Positions 20,359 to 29,671 of a stretch of DNA of 64,000 nucleotides are shown here, piece by piece. The position numbers and the translations under genes are program-made. The notes under the pieces are model-generated. The model did no database searches. It was not told the DNA's origin and saw nothing but the letters and a program-made list of their open reading frames with translations. Numbering within the stretch: position 1 is the stretch's first letter; every line of letters begins with the position of its first letter. The DNA comes from Klebsiella aerogenes (lineage in GTDB: Bacteria > Pseudomonadota > Gammaproteobacteria > Enterobacterales > Enterobacteriaceae): contig CP119076.1 of assembly GCA_029027985.1 (NCBI GenBank), forward strand, positions 2,354,422 to 2,418,421, read 5' to 3'.

Positions 20359-21780
20359 ATGTCTTCACTGTCGATTCGGTCATTCACGCTGTTTCGCGAG
20401 GATCAACCCGTGCGCGATGCGCTGGTGTTATTCACGCTGACGATCTTACTGCACTTCCTCGGCGCCATGCTGCGTCTGGTGCAGGAGCTGTCGTTCTTTT
20501 GGCCGCTCAACGCCGTTATGGCGGGTGTGTTCGCGCGCTACGTCTGGCTTAATCGCAGCTATTTCTATGCCATCTGTTTTGCCGCGATGCTGGTATATGA
20601 CGGCCTGACCTCCCGCTGGGGAATGGGCTTCGCGTCGTTGCTGATTAACTTCTCCAATCTCGTCTTTATCGTTATTCTCGCGCAACTGGTGCTGTGGGAT
20701 AAGCGACGCTCTGATTCGATGCCGGGGCCGATTAACGCCCTGAATCTGTTTTGTTACTGCCTGCTGGCGGCGCTGGTTTGCGCGGCGGTCGGCGCGCTGG
20801 GTTCCGTTGACGTCGAGCGCGCGACTTTTATTCCGCAGCTGGCGGACTGGTTTAGCGAACAGTTCTCCACCGCGGTGCTGATCCTGCCGTTTATTCTGAC
20901 CCTGACGTTACCTTCGGTACTGGGGCGCTTTCGTTTTAGCCAACTGCTGCCGGTGATTGCATTAGTGCTGTCGGTGGCGCTTGGCGTGGCGGTTGGCGGT
21001 GCAGGAAGTCTGACTTTCCCGCTGCCGGCGCTGATCTGGTGCGCGATTTGTTATCCGCTGCCGCTGACCTGTCTGCTGACTTTCATTACCGGCATCAGCG
21101 AAATTTTGCTGGTGGCGAACTCACTGATTCATTTGTCGCCGGACGCGCGCCCGCAACCGTGGCAGCTGTTTTCAACCCGACTCGGAATGGCGGCGATGCT
21201 GATTAGCCCGGTGATTGTCGCGACCAGCGTCGAGGCGATCAACAACCTCGTGAAACAGCTGGCGTTGCGCGCCGATTTTGATTTCCAGACCCGCGTCTAT
21301 TCCCGCTCCGGCTTGGGCGAGGCGCTGAAGCGTCAGACGCCGCAGCAGGATAAATTACTGTCGGTGATGGTCATGGATATCGATGGCTTTAAGCGGGTAA
21401 ACGACTCCTGGGGCCACGAGTGCGGCGACTGTATTCTGACCCAGTTTGCCCAGCGGGTACGCGAGTTGGCCGGAGATGACGGGATGGTAGCGCGTATCGG
21501 CGGCGAAGAGTTCGCCGTTGCCGCGCAGGTTTCCAGTACGCAGGAAGCGCATCTACTGGCGGAAAAAATTCGCCAGGGCGTAGAGTCAGAAACGTTCAGT
21601 TGGGGGCAACAGCGTATTCGTCTGACGGTGAGCCTCGGCCTGAAGTGCCGGGAAGCCGGGGGAGAGCGGATTGGCGAGCTGTTTAATCAACTGCTGATGG
21701 AAGCCGATGATCTGCTGGTGAGTGCCAAGCAGGCCGGGCGAAATCGTATTTGCGTGCAGGATCTTCCGGCGGGCGTGTAA
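20359..21780 (+). CDS. dgcF: Membrane diguanylate cyclase (YneF/DgcF type)
   Basis: A 473-residue protein with an N-terminal integral membrane sensor of about eight segments (residues 20-300, MASE1-like) and a C-terminal GGDEF domain (about 310-465). The active loop is RIGGEEFAV, and the metal and substrate site VMDIDGFKRVNDSWGHECGD is intact, so it should make cyclic di-GMP. The residues five before GGEEF are not RxxD, so the inhibitory I-site seems absent. Position after yneG matches E. coli yneF. Known annotations of the E. coli gene differ in length; this copy looks complete. Confidence 0.85.
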   Translation: MSSLSIRSFTLFREDQPVRDALVLFTLTILLHFLGAMLRLVQELSFFWPLNAVMAGVFARYVWLNRSYFYAICFAAMLVYDGLTSRWGMGFASLLINFSNLVFIVILAQLVLWDKRRSDSMPGPINALNLFCYCLLAALVCAAVGALGSVDVERATFIPQLADWFSEQFSTAVLILPFILTLTLPSVLGRFRFSQLLPVIALVLSVALGVAVGGAGSLTFPLPALIWCAICYPLPLTCLLTFITGISEILLVANSLIHLSPDARPQPWQLFSTRLGMAAMLISPVIVATSVEAINNLVKQLALRADFDFQTRVYSRSGLGEALKRQTPQQDKLLSVMVMDIDGFKRVNDSWGHECGDCILTQFAQRVRELAGDDGMVARIGGEEFAVAAQVSSTQEAHLLAEKIRQGVESETFSWGQQRIRLTVSLGLKCREAGGERIGELFNQLLMEADDLLVSAKQAGRNRICVQDLPAGV

Positions 21781-21861
21781 TAAGAAAATACGATGGCTTT
21801 TTTGCTTGAGTTAAATTTTGGTTAAAAACATAGTGATGTGGTCATTTTCAGGGAGCAACCC

Positions 21862-22401
21862 ATGGCCACATCCATTTCTCTTCACACGCTGACGCGTGAA
21901 TCTATTCTCGAAAACCTTCCGCAATTAAATGAAATTCTTGCCAGCTGCGTCAACGGTGGGGCCTCGGTCAGCTTTATGCTGCCGTTTTCGCCGCATACCG
22001 GCGAGCGCTTCTGGCAACGGATGGCGCAAAGCGTCGCTGAAGGTGAGCGGATTGTACTGGCGGCGGAAAATGCGCAAGGGCGAATTGTCGGCACCGTCCA
22101 ACTGATTATCGATCAGCCGGAAAACCAACCGCATCGCGCCGAGGTTGCCAAACTTTTGGTTCACCAAAATGCGCGTCGCCAGGGAGTTGCCAATTTGCTG
22201 ATGAGCGGACTGGAAACCGTTGCGCGGGAAAAAGGAAAAACGGTACTCGTGCTGGACACCACGACGGGAAGCGGTGCGGAGCGTTTCTACCAGCAGTGCG
22301 GCTGGCAAAAAGCCGGGGAAATACCGTGCTTTGCGTTAATGCCAGATGGTGTGATGGCGGGAACATCGCTGTTCTATAAATTTCTCGCGGCACAGGATTA
22401 A
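21862..22401 (+). CDS. GNAT-family N-acetyltransferase
   Basis: A 179-residue acetyltransferase starting MATSISLHTL, with AGGGAG upstream; an ATG at 21838 is rejected because it lacks a ribosome site. The acetyl-CoA site is LLVHQNARRQGVANLLMSGLE (Q/R-x-x-G-x-G/A type, here RRQGVA), followed by TGSGAERFYQQCGW, the usual motif B region. Substrate unknown; proteins of this pattern acetylate small amines or antibiotic-like molecules. It lies between the cyclase and uxaB. Confidence 0.8.
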   Translation: MATSISLHTLTRESILENLPQLNEILASCVNGGASVSFMLPFSPHTGERFWQRMAQSVAEGERIVLAAENAQGRIVGTVQLIIDQPENQPHRAEVAKLLVHQNARRQGVANLLMSGLETVAREKGKTVLVLDTTTGSGAERFYQQCGWQKAGEIPCFALMPDGVMAGTSLFYKFLAAQD

Positions 22402-22455
22402 TACATCGGGGTTTGATCAAAACGGGGGGTTGTGAGCCATAAAACCTGATAACTT

Positions 22456-22466
22456 ATTGGACCAAT
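22456..22466 (+). promoter_or_regulatory. Possible ExuR/GntR-type operator of uxaB
   Basis: The perfect short palindrome ATTGGACCAAT lies 38 bases before the uxaB start. ExuR and UxuR sites have TTGG and CCAA half-sites, but the known spacing between them is wider, so the call is tentative. Confidence 0.3.
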
Positions 22467-22504
22467 TACTCAGGTTGTATGACTACTCTAAGAGGGAACC
22501 CATT

Positions 22505-23956
22505 GTGAAAACCTTAAACCGTCGTGATTTCCCCGGCGCGCAGTACCCTGAACGTATCATCCAGTTTGGCGAGGGCAACTTCCTGCGCGCGTTTGTTGAC
22601 TGGCAGATTGACCTGCTCAACGAGCATACCGACCTGAATTCCGGCGTGGTGATTGTCCGCCCGATCGCCACCGATTTCCCGCCGTCGCTGAGCACTCAGG
22701 ATGGCCTCTATACCACGATTATTCGTGGTCTGAATGAACAGGGCCAGGCGGTCAGCGATGCGCGTTTAATCCGTTCTGTGAATCGTGAAATCAGCGCCTA
22801 CGCCGATTACGACGAGTTTCTGCGTCTGGCGCATCATCCTGAGATGCGCTTCGTGTTCTCCAATACCACCGAAGCGGGTATCAGCTACCATGCCGGCGAC
22901 CGTTTTGATGACGCGCCGGCGGTGAGCTATCCGGCAAAACTGACCCGACTGCTGTTTGAGCGCTACCGCCACTTTTCCGGCGCGGCCGATAAGGGCTGGG
23001 TGATCGTTCCCTGCGAACTGATTGATTACAATGGCGAGGCGCTGCGTGAGCTGGTGCTGCGCTATGCGCGCGAATGGGCGTTACCAGAGGCCTTTATCAC
23101 CTGGCTTGCAGAGGCCAATGCCTTTTGTTCCACGCTGGTGGATCGCATCGTCACCGGCTATCCGCGTGACGAAGTGGAACAGATTGCAACCCAGCTCGGC
23201 TATAAAGACGCTTTCCTCGATACCGCCGAACACTTCTATCTGTTCGTGATCCAGGGGCCGAAATCGCTGGCCGCCGAACTGCGTCTCGATAAACTGCCGC
23301 TCAATGTGCTGATTGTTGACGATATCAAACCGTATAAAGAACGTAAGGTGGCGATCCTTAACGGCGCGCATACCGCGCTGGTGCCGGTGGCCTGGCAGGC
23401 TGGGTTGGATACCGTTGGCGAAGCGATGAATGACGCGGAAATTTGCGCTTTTGTCGAAAAAGCGATTTACCAGGAGATTATTCCGGTACTCGATCTGCCG
23501 CGCGATGAACTGGAATCCTTTGCCAGTGCGGTGACGGGGCGCTTCCGTAACCCATATATCAAGCATCAGCTGCTATCTATTGCGCTGAACGGGATGACCA
23601 AATTCCGTACCCGTATCCTGCCGCAGTTACTGGCGGGGCAGCAGCAGAGCGGTAAACTACCGACACGCCTGACTTTTGCGCTGGCGGCGCTGATTGCCTT
23701 TTATCGCGGCGAGCGTAACGGCGAAGCCTACCCGGTGCAGGACGACGCCGAGTGGATCGACCGTTATCAGGCGCTGTGGGCGCAGCACCGCGATGTCCAG
23801 CTTTCTACTCAGGAACTGGTAACGGCGGTATTGGCAGAGCAAGCGCACTGGGAACAAGATCTGACGAAAGTGCCTGGGCTGGTCGCACAGGTGACAACCG
23901 ATCTTGAGGCTATTTTACGCGACGGTATGCGCGCGGCGGTAAAACCGCTGTGCTGA
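22505..23956 (+). CDS. uxaB: Altronate oxidoreductase (tagaturonate reductase) UxaB
   Basis: A 483-residue NAD-dependent enzyme that reduces tagaturonate to altronate in galacturonate breakdown. It is very close to E. coli UxaB along its whole length: [31 protein letters not shown]-type N-terminus, [33 protein letters not shown] and [17 protein letters not shown]. The GTG at 22505 with GAGGGA upstream gives the exact family length; an ATG 16 codons earlier is rejected. A terminator follows. A possible operator lies upstream. Confidence 0.96.
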   Translation: MKTLNRRDFPGAQYPERIIQFGEGNFLRAFVDWQIDLLNEHTDLNSGVVIVRPIATDFPPSLSTQDGLYTTIIRGLNEQGQAVSDARLIRSVNREISAYADYDEFLRLAHHPEMRFVFSNTTEAGISYHAGDRFDDAPAVSYPAKLTRLLFERYRHFSGAADKGWVIVPCELIDYNGEALRELVLRYAREWALPEAFITWLAEANAFCSTLVDRIVTGYPRDEVEQIATQLGYKDAFLDTAEHFYLFVIQGPKSLAAELRLDKLPLNVLIVDDIKPYKERKVAILNGAHTALVPVAWQAGLDTVGEAMNDAEICAFVEKAIYQEIIPVLDLPRDELESFASAVTGRFRNPYIKHQLLSIALNGMTKFRTRILPQLLAGQQQSGKLPTRLTFALAALIAFYRGERNGEAYPVQDDAEWIDRYQALWAQHRDVQLSTQELVTAVLAEQAHWEQDLTKVPGLVAQVTTDLEAILRDGMRAAVKPLC

Positions 23957-23975
23957 GTGCGCTGAAATAAGATGA

Positions 23976-23999
23976 CCCGGCATGCTGCCGGGTTTTTTT
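23976..23999 (+). terminator. Terminator of uxaB
   Basis: Stem CCCGGCA / TGCCGGG with a 3-base loop and seven T residues, 20 bases past the uxaB stop. Bases 24000-24262 after it show no gene. Confidence 0.9.
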
Positions 24000-24262
24000 G
24001 CTCCCTAATTAGTTACAACATACTTTATTATTTTCCCATTTATCCGTTTCAGCCAGACCCCTACATCGTGTCGCTAAACAGGGAAGAGCGGGGCAGCCAG
24101 AAAAGGATGAAATGTGCTCTCTGCGCTTGAAGAAATATTCTGAAAGCAAAATAATGACTTAACCATTGCGTTTAGCGTGCGCAGAACCCGCCAGTGAATG
24201 TTCGTTATCTGATGCAGCTCTGGTGGTGTGACGTAAGGTGAGTGCGACACAGGAGAATCAAC

Positions 24263-24361
24263 ATGGAAAAACGTATCGAAACAGTCGTTAATCTGATTAT
24301 GTTTCTGTCGTTATTGGCCACCGCGTGGGACCTCTCGTTGGTTCACGACTTCCCCTGGTAA
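24263..24361 (+). CDS. Small single-span membrane protein
   Basis: A 32-residue open frame, MEKRIETVVNLIMFLSL then a hydrophobic stretch and a tail ending HDFPW. AGGAG lies seven bases before the ATG, and a GC-rich hairpin follows, so it looks like an independently expressed small protein. One membrane helix (about residues 8-24) is predicted with the basic end inside. I do not recognise it; it is too short for automatic gene callers. It is convergent with denD. Confidence 0.6.
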   Translation: MEKRIETVVNLIMFLSLLATAWDLSLVHDFPW

Positions 24362-24365
24362 TTTT

Positions 24366-24389
24366 GCGGCGCCCGAGGGCGCCGCTTCT
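24366..24389. terminator. GC-rich hairpin between convergent genes
   Basis: Perfect 9-bp stem GCGGCGCCC / GGGCGCCGC with a 2-base loop, between the small membrane gene and denD. The T-run is poor on both sides, so termination strength is uncertain. Confidence 0.5.
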
Positions 24390-24396
24390 GTCGAGA

Positions 24397-25380
24397 TTAT
24401 CCGGCGTAATCCGCCATGTACTCTTCAATCATCTGGGTAAAGCTGCTGTTGGCGCTAAACCCCAGTCGCTGGGCGTAATGGGTGTCAAAATCGCCGGGCC
24501 ATGAATTGACGATTCGCTCAATAGCCGCATCGGGGGTAAAGGTAATGCGCTGCGTTATCTCGCCGCCAGCAACCTGGCGTAGCGCCATGATCATCTGTTC
24601 GACGCTGACTGAGAGACCGCAAAGGTTGATGACTCGCCCCTGAGTAAACTGCTCTTCAGCCAGGTCGTGACCATGAATTAATGCCTGAATGGCTTTGCGC
24701 GGCGACAGCAGCCACAGCCGGGTGTCCGGCGAGACCGGGCAAACCGCCGGCTCGCCGTTGACAGGTTCGCGGATAATGCCGCTGGCAAAACTCGAGGCCG
24801 CCTGATTGGGTCTTCCCGGGCGCACTACGATAGTGGGCATACGCAGGCTTCTGCCGTTGACCCAGCCGCGGCGGCTATAATCGGCCAGTAGGAGGTCGCA
24901 AATGGCTTTTTGCGTGCCATACGAACTTTGCGGCAACCATACCTGTGAATCCGTCACTTTCTCTGGCAGTAATCCACCGAATACCGCGACTGAACTGGTT
25001 GTCACCAACTTGACGTTATTCGGCAGTTGACGCAGATGCTCAAGCAGTTGACGGAAGGCATCGACGTTAATCTTCATACCCAACTCGAAGTCTTGCTCCG
25101 CCTGACTTGAAACGATGGCGGCCAAATGAAAAACGCTATCAACGCCTTCAGGAATAGCCGTGCGTAGCCATTCGCTATCGCTGATATCACCGGTCAAAAC
25201 CTGCAAACGGCTATCGTTGATACCCTGCAACGCCACGCGATCGATGGCAATCAGCGTACCGATTTCTTGCAATTCGCCCTGCGAGCCGATTAACGTTCCC
25301 CGCTGAAGCAACGCCTTTACCAGTAGGTTTCCGAGGAATCCGGCCGCGCCGGTGACAGCAATCGTGAGTTTCTTATTCAT
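24397..25380 (-). CDS. denD: D-erythronate dehydrogenase DenD
   Basis: A 327-residue short-chain dehydrogenase of the extended type, with the NAD site VTGAAGFLGNLLVKALLQRG and the active YxxxK in SSYGTQKAICDLLL (about residue 150). It matches DenD, which oxidises D-erythronate to 2-oxo-tetronate. It is the last gene of the operon otnK-otnC-otnI-MFS-denD, 19 bases after the transporter. The enzyme feeds OtnI, OtnK and OtnC, ending in dihydroxyacetone phosphate. Confidence 0.9.
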   Translation of the reverse strand: MNKKLTIAVTGAAGFLGNLLVKALLQRGTLIGSQGELQEIGTLIAIDRVALQGINDSRLQVLTGDISDSEWLRTAIPEGVDSVFHLAAIVSSQAEQDFELGMKINVDAFRQLLEHLRQLPNNVKLVTTSSVAVFGGLLPEKVTDSQVWLPQSSYGTQKAICDLLLADYSRRGWVNGRSLRMPTIVVRPGRPNQAASSFASGIIREPVNGEPAVCPVSPDTRLWLLSPRKAIQALIHGHDLAEEQFTQGRVINLCGLSVSVEQMIMALRQVAGGEITQRITFTPDAAIERIVNSWPGDFDTHYAQRLGFSANSSFTQMIEEYMADYAG

Positions 25381-25399
25381 TGCATTTTTCTCAATATTA

Positions 25400-26716
25400 T
25401 TAATGGTTAACCATACGGCCTGGGATACGGAATATGGCGGCGGCGCCGATAAATAACGTCGCGGAGATAATCAACGTTCCGGTCAGTGTTGAATGGGTCA
25501 TATCGGTGAGCAGACCCATAATCCACGGCGCGACAAATCCGGCAAGGTTGCCAAAGGAGTTGATCACCGCAATACCAACGGCGGCGGAGGCTCCGCCGAG
25601 AAATGCCGTCGGCAGACTCCAGAACAGCGGCAAAGTGCTTAAACCGCCCGCCGCGCCAATCGTTAAACCGATCATCGCAATGACTAAATCGTGGCTGAAC
25701 AGCGCCGCAATAATCATCCCCAGTCCGCTCATGATGGCGATGACGGCGAGATGCCAGCGGCGCTCTCTGCGTTTGTCGGCGCTACGCGAGACGGCAATCA
25801 TGGTGAAAATCGCCGCAGCATAGGGAATGGCGGTTAATAACCCGACTTTCAGCACATCGCCTTCACCGGCATTGTGAATCAACGTCGGCATCCAGAAACT
25901 AACGGTATAGAACCCGGCAATCAGGCAGAAATAGATAAAGGTGAGCAGCCAGACTTTCGGATTCTTCAGCACCGCCAGCATTGAGCCGTGCTGTTCGGTT
26001 TTATGGCTACCATCACTGTGGAGACGCGCTTCGAGCAACGATTTCTCGTCATCTGACAGCCATTTCGCCTGCGAGATGCGATCGGTGAGTAGAAAAATAA
26101 CCAGGATGCCGATCAACAGCGACGGGGCGCCCTCGATAATGTACAGCCATTTCCAGCCTGCCAGGCCGCCGTACTCATGAAAATGGCCCATAATCCAGCC
26201 GGAAAGCGGGGCGCCGAGGATACCTGAAAGCGGTACGGCGGTCGCGAAGAGCGCGAACATCCGCCCGCGGCGATAGCTGGGAAACCAGAAAGAAAGATAC
26301 AGAATCACGCCAGGATAAAAACCGGACTCCGCCACGCCTAAAAAGAAGCGCACGGTATAAAACTCCAGCGGCGTTCTGACGAACGCGGTGAGCGGCGCGA
26401 TGAGCGCCCAGGAGATCAGCAGACCGCCCAGTAAACGTCTGGCGCCGAAGCGGTGAAGGATCATATTGCTGGGTATTTCAAAAAAGAAAAAGCCAATAAA
26501 AAATATGCCCGCGCCAATGCCGTAAACGGTATCGGAAAATGCCAGATCGCTCGACATTTGTAATTTAGCAATACTGACGTTGACCCGGTCAAGATAGGCC
26601 AGAATATAGCAAATCATTAATAAGGGCAGCGTCCGCCGAACGACTTTCTTCCATACTAATTCTTCATTGATGACAGGCGCAGCCGTCTCCAGACTCAATG
26701 TAGAGTGGTTTGACAT
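25400..26716 (-). CDS. MFS transporter, probable D-erythronate uptake
   Basis: A 438-residue MFS protein of the anion:cation symporter family (GudP/RhmT/GarP type): LAYLDRVNVSIAKLQMSSDL, GIFFIGFFFFEIPSNMILHRFGARR and RFFLGVAESGFYPG are typical. GGAGATAG precedes the ATG at 26716; a start 13 codons upstream is rejected. Lying within the den/otn operon, it probably imports the tetronate substrate. This is inferred from position, not from residues that define substrate. Confidence 0.88.
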   Translation of the reverse strand: MSNHSTLSLETAAPVINEELVWKKVVRRTLPLLMICYILAYLDRVNVSIAKLQMSSDLAFSDTVYGIGAGIFFIGFFFFEIPSNMILHRFGARRLLGGLLISWALIAPLTAFVRTPLEFYTVRFFLGVAESGFYPGVILYLSFWFPSYRRGRMFALFATAVPLSGILGAPLSGWIMGHFHEYGGLAGWKWLYIIEGAPSLLIGILVIFLLTDRISQAKWLSDDEKSLLEARLHSDGSHKTEQHGSMLAVLKNPKVWLLTFIYFCLIAGFYTVSFWMPTLIHNAGEGDVLKVGLLTAIPYAAAIFTMIAVSRSADKRRERRWHLAVIAIMSGLGMIIAALFSHDLVIAMIGLTIGAAGGLSTLPLFWSLPTAFLGGASAAVGIAVINSFGNLAGFVAPWIMGLLTDMTHSTLTGTLIISATLFIGAAAIFRIPGRMVNH

Positions 26717-26780
26717 AGTTCTATCTCCAAAAAATGAGCGCGCGATGACGCTCATCGAGGTATCGATATCATCGTAGGTT

Positions 26781-27560
26781 TTAGTTATTCAACCAGGTGC
26801 GTGCCCAGTGCAGTCCAGCTTGTGTGCCAGCGCGTGGGGTGTATTCCGCGGCGACATAGCCGGTATATTGTATTTGCTCAAGTACAGCGAAAATCCATTC
26901 ATAATTCACCTCGCCGTCAATCGGTTCCTGACGCGCGGGTACCGAGGCGATCTGAATATGACCGATATGCTGTTTAAACGTTTTCATTAAATAGGTTAAA
27001 TTGCCATCAACCTGCTGGGCGTGGAATATATCAAGCTGCAAACGAATATTGTCGCGCGCCGCCTGGAGAATATAATCCATCGCCTGATATTGGCTGGAAA
27101 ATAAATACCCCGGCCGCGTAGCGGGCGATAAACCTTCCAACAGAATAGTTATGTTATGCGGTCTGGCTTTATCCGCGGCATAACGTATGTTTTCAATAAA
27201 TGTTGCCGCGCACTGTTGCGGATCGAACCCCTCAGTAACTCCGGCCATCACGTGTACCGCCGGGCATTGCAGGGCTGCGGCATAGCTAATCGCTAAATCA
27301 ATAGCCCGCCGAGCCTCTTCTTCGCGTCCGGGGATGGCGGATAACCCCCATTCGCCTTGCGCAATATCGCCTGCGGGGGTATTGATGCCGATAAGTTTGA
27401 GATGGTGTTTTTCCAGCTCGCCGGCAATGGTCGCAACGGGGTAATCATAGGGAAACCACAGCTCCACGGCCTTAAATCCGGCCTCGGCAGCCAACGAGAA
27501 GCGTTCTAACAGCAGATTTTCGCCGAACAACATTGATAGATTGGCAGCAAGTTTCAACAT
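26781..27560 (-). CDS. otnI: 2-oxo-tetronate isomerase OtnI
   Basis: A 259-residue TIM-barrel protein of the hydroxypyruvate isomerase family (AP endonuclease 2 fold). Metal-site motifs include LLEGLSPATRPG with glutamate, LQLDIFHAQQVDGN, and HIQIASVPARQEP, and EYTPRAGT at the end. In the pathway it moves the keto group from C2 to C3 of the tetronate. It starts one base into the otnC stop (TAATG) and is 64 bases before the transporter. Confidence 0.9.
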   Translation of the reverse strand: MLKLAANLSMLFGENLLLERFSLAAEAGFKAVELWFPYDYPVATIAGELEKHHLKLIGINTPAGDIAQGEWGLSAIPGREEEARRAIDLAISYAAALQCPAVHVMAGVTEGFDPQQCAATFIENIRYAADKARPHNITILLEGLSPATRPGYLFSSQYQAMDYILQAARDNIRLQLDIFHAQQVDGNLTYLMKTFKQHIGHIQIASVPARQEPIDGEVNYEWIFAVLEQIQYTGYVAAEYTPRAGTQAGLHWARTWLNN

Positions 27561-28189
27561 TATTGCATTCCTCGAAGCACGTTAATTTGTTGATGATCGA
27601 GATAGTTCACCGGACTATTTTTCAGAGTGAAGAACAGGCGGGCGGACGCTTCCATTTCTTCCAGGTTGTCGGCCGCGTCGCGCAGCGACTTGCCAACCAC
27701 CACCGGACCATGGTTTGCCAGTAAAAAAGCCTTATGCTCCGCTGCGCGCTTGCCGAGCCACTGGCCAATTTGCGGATCGCCCGGACGGAAATAGGGGACT
27801 AATGGAACATCGCCGACCCGCATGACGACATACGGTGTACAGGCCGGAAGCGTGTTGGCCGGATCGACATCCTGCAGGCAGGATAACGCCGTCAGGTAAT
27901 GGCAATGCAGATGCACGACGGCGCGGCACTGCGGGTTATTGCGGTACAGCGCAAGATGGAAGCTGACCTCTTTGGATGGTTTTAATCCCGAGAGCAGTTC
28001 ACCCGCCATCGTGACGCGCGATAACTCCTCGGCGCGCAGTTCTCCGAGACAGGAGCCCGTTGGGGTGGCCAGAATCGTGCCGTCATCAAGTAACACGGAG
28101 AGATTGCCCGCGGATCCGGTCGCGTAGCCTCGTTGAAAGAAAGAGCGGGCGATAGAGACCATCTGTTGGCGTAAGAATGACTCGTTCAT
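27560..28189 (-). CDS. otnC: 3-oxo-tetronate 4-phosphate decarboxylase OtnC
   Basis: A 209-residue class II aldolase/decarboxylase. Motifs: GSAGNLSVLLDDGTILATPTG, glutamate in KPSKEVSFHLALY, and zinc-binding HLHCHYLTALS with a third His in FLLANHGPVVVG. It decarboxylates 3-oxo-tetronate 4-phosphate to dihydroxyacetone phosphate. Starts by ATGA overlap with otnK and ends with an overlap to otnI, so three-gene coupling is likely. Confidence 0.92.
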   Translation of the reverse strand: MNESFLRQQMVSIARSFFQRGYATGSAGNLSVLLDDGTILATPTGSCLGELRAEELSRVTMAGELLSGLKPSKEVSFHLALYRNNPQCRAVVHLHCHYLTALSCLQDVDPANTLPACTPYVVMRVGDVPLVPYFRPGDPQIGQWLGKRAAEHKAFLLANHGPVVVGKSLRDAADNLEEMEASARLFFTLKNSPVNYLDHQQINVLRGMQ

Positions 28190-29454
28190 GCGGTTGCCTC
28201 CACGGCTTGGGCGCGGGCAAAAAAGTTGTCGTCGCCAAAATTACCGGATTTCAGTAACAGGAAAAGTTCGCGTTGATCGGCCCTGATCCACGGAATGCCG
28301 GGTGAAACCGCGGCGCCAATCGCGAAATGCCGAATATTGAGGGCTTCCGTTACCGCGCCGGAAGTTTCGCCGCCAGCGACGATGAAACGGTTAATGCCTT
28401 GTTGCGCGAGCTGTTTGGCCAACCGTGAAAACAGCGCTTCGACGATCAGGCGGCTTGGTTCGGCGCCATAGCGTTGTTGGATATTGCGCAGTTCTGCGAC
28501 GGAAGTCGTGGCGTACACCATGGGCGCTAAGTCGGCGCCGGACTGCTTGCGCAGCCAGTCAATAAGCTGCTCGCAGTATTCATCGAGCGTCCAGCGCTCA
28601 TCAAGCAGGCCCGCCACATCAATAGCCACTGCTGGCGCGAGTTGACGATAACGTTCCACCTGCGCCTGGGTTCTGATGGAACAGGAACCGGATAAGATCA
28701 CCGTACTGGCTACCGGGGTAGTGACGACAAAGGGAAGAGAGGGCGCTGTGTTACTGGCCCAGCACTGCGCCAGGCCGGCGGCTAATCCGGAACCGCCGGT
28801 GACCAGTTTCATGTCGTGCAGCGCTTGCCCCTGAATCCGCAGATGCTGGTCATTGAGTGCATCCAGCGCAATATATCGATAACCCGCGGCGGAGTATCTT
28901 TTGATACTGTCGCGCACTGCCGCCTCGCCGGACGCGATGGTCTGAGCGCTGATGCTGGCGCATTGACCGCGAGACTGGCGCTCCATCAAGCGGCGCAGGT
29001 CACTGTCATCCATCGGATTGACCGGGTGGTTACGCATACCAGACTCCTGCAACAGGCGGTCCTCAACGAACAAATGACCCTGATAAACCGTACGGCCGTT
29101 GATCGGCAAAGCAGGGGATATCACCGTGGTTTCAACGCCCAGCGCAGCCATGAGGGCATCCGTTACTGGCCCGATATTTCCCCTGGCCGTGCTGTCGAAA
29201 GTAGAGCAGTACTTAAAGTAAAAACGATCGCATTGTTGCTGCTGTAGCCAGCGCAATGCATTCAGTGACAGCGTCACTGATTCTTCCGCCGGAATCGAGC
29301 GGGATTTCAGGCTGATGACTAATGCGCCCGCTTCGCCTTGATAGTCTTCGTCGGGGATACCGCTAAACAGGCAGGTATCAATCCCGTTATTGGCCAGAAA
29401 ACTGGCGATATCCGTCGCGCCGGTAAAATCATCAGCAATGATGCCTGCTCTCAT
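28186..29454 (-). CDS. otnK: 3-oxo-tetronate kinase OtnK
   Basis: A 422-residue four-carbon acid sugar kinase (DUF1537 type). Motifs: GIIADDFTGATDIASFLANNG at the N-terminus, RFYFKYCSTFDSTARGNIGP, VILSGSCSIRTQAQVE and the C-terminal ATP site FIVAGGETSGAVTEAL. It phosphorylates 3-oxo-tetronate with ATP. First gene of the operon, divergent from the DeoR regulator. Confidence 0.92.
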   Translation of the reverse strand: MRAGIIADDFTGATDIASFLANNGIDTCLFSGIPDEDYQGEAGALVISLKSRSIPAEESVTLSLNALRWLQQQQCDRFYFKYCSTFDSTARGNIGPVTDALMAALGVETTVISPALPINGRTVYQGHLFVEDRLLQESGMRNHPVNPMDDSDLRRLMERQSRGQCASISAQTIASGEAAVRDSIKRYSAAGYRYIALDALNDQHLRIQGQALHDMKLVTGGSGLAAGLAQCWASNTAPSLPFVVTTPVASTVILSGSCSIRTQAQVERYRQLAPAVAIDVAGLLDERWTLDEYCEQLIDWLRKQSGADLAPMVYATTSVAELRNIQQRYGAEPSRLIVEALFSRLAKQLAQQGINRFIVAGGETSGAVTEALNIRHFAIGAAVSPGIPWIRADQRELFLLLKSGNFGDDNFFARAQAVEATA

Positions 29455-29671
29455 ATCTTCTCCCTACTGCGGGTGTTAATTTACGGTAGTTTGTGTTGTT
29501 AAATGTTAATATCAACGATCGGTACGATGAAATCCGCGATGAGCATCACAATAAATAACATTAATTATCTATTTTTAACATGACATCACAGCGTTTGTGC
29601 CATGTACATCGGTTTGCGATGTGATAAAATGTGAAAATATGAGATGTCACGGTTACAGCCAGGAGAAACCG

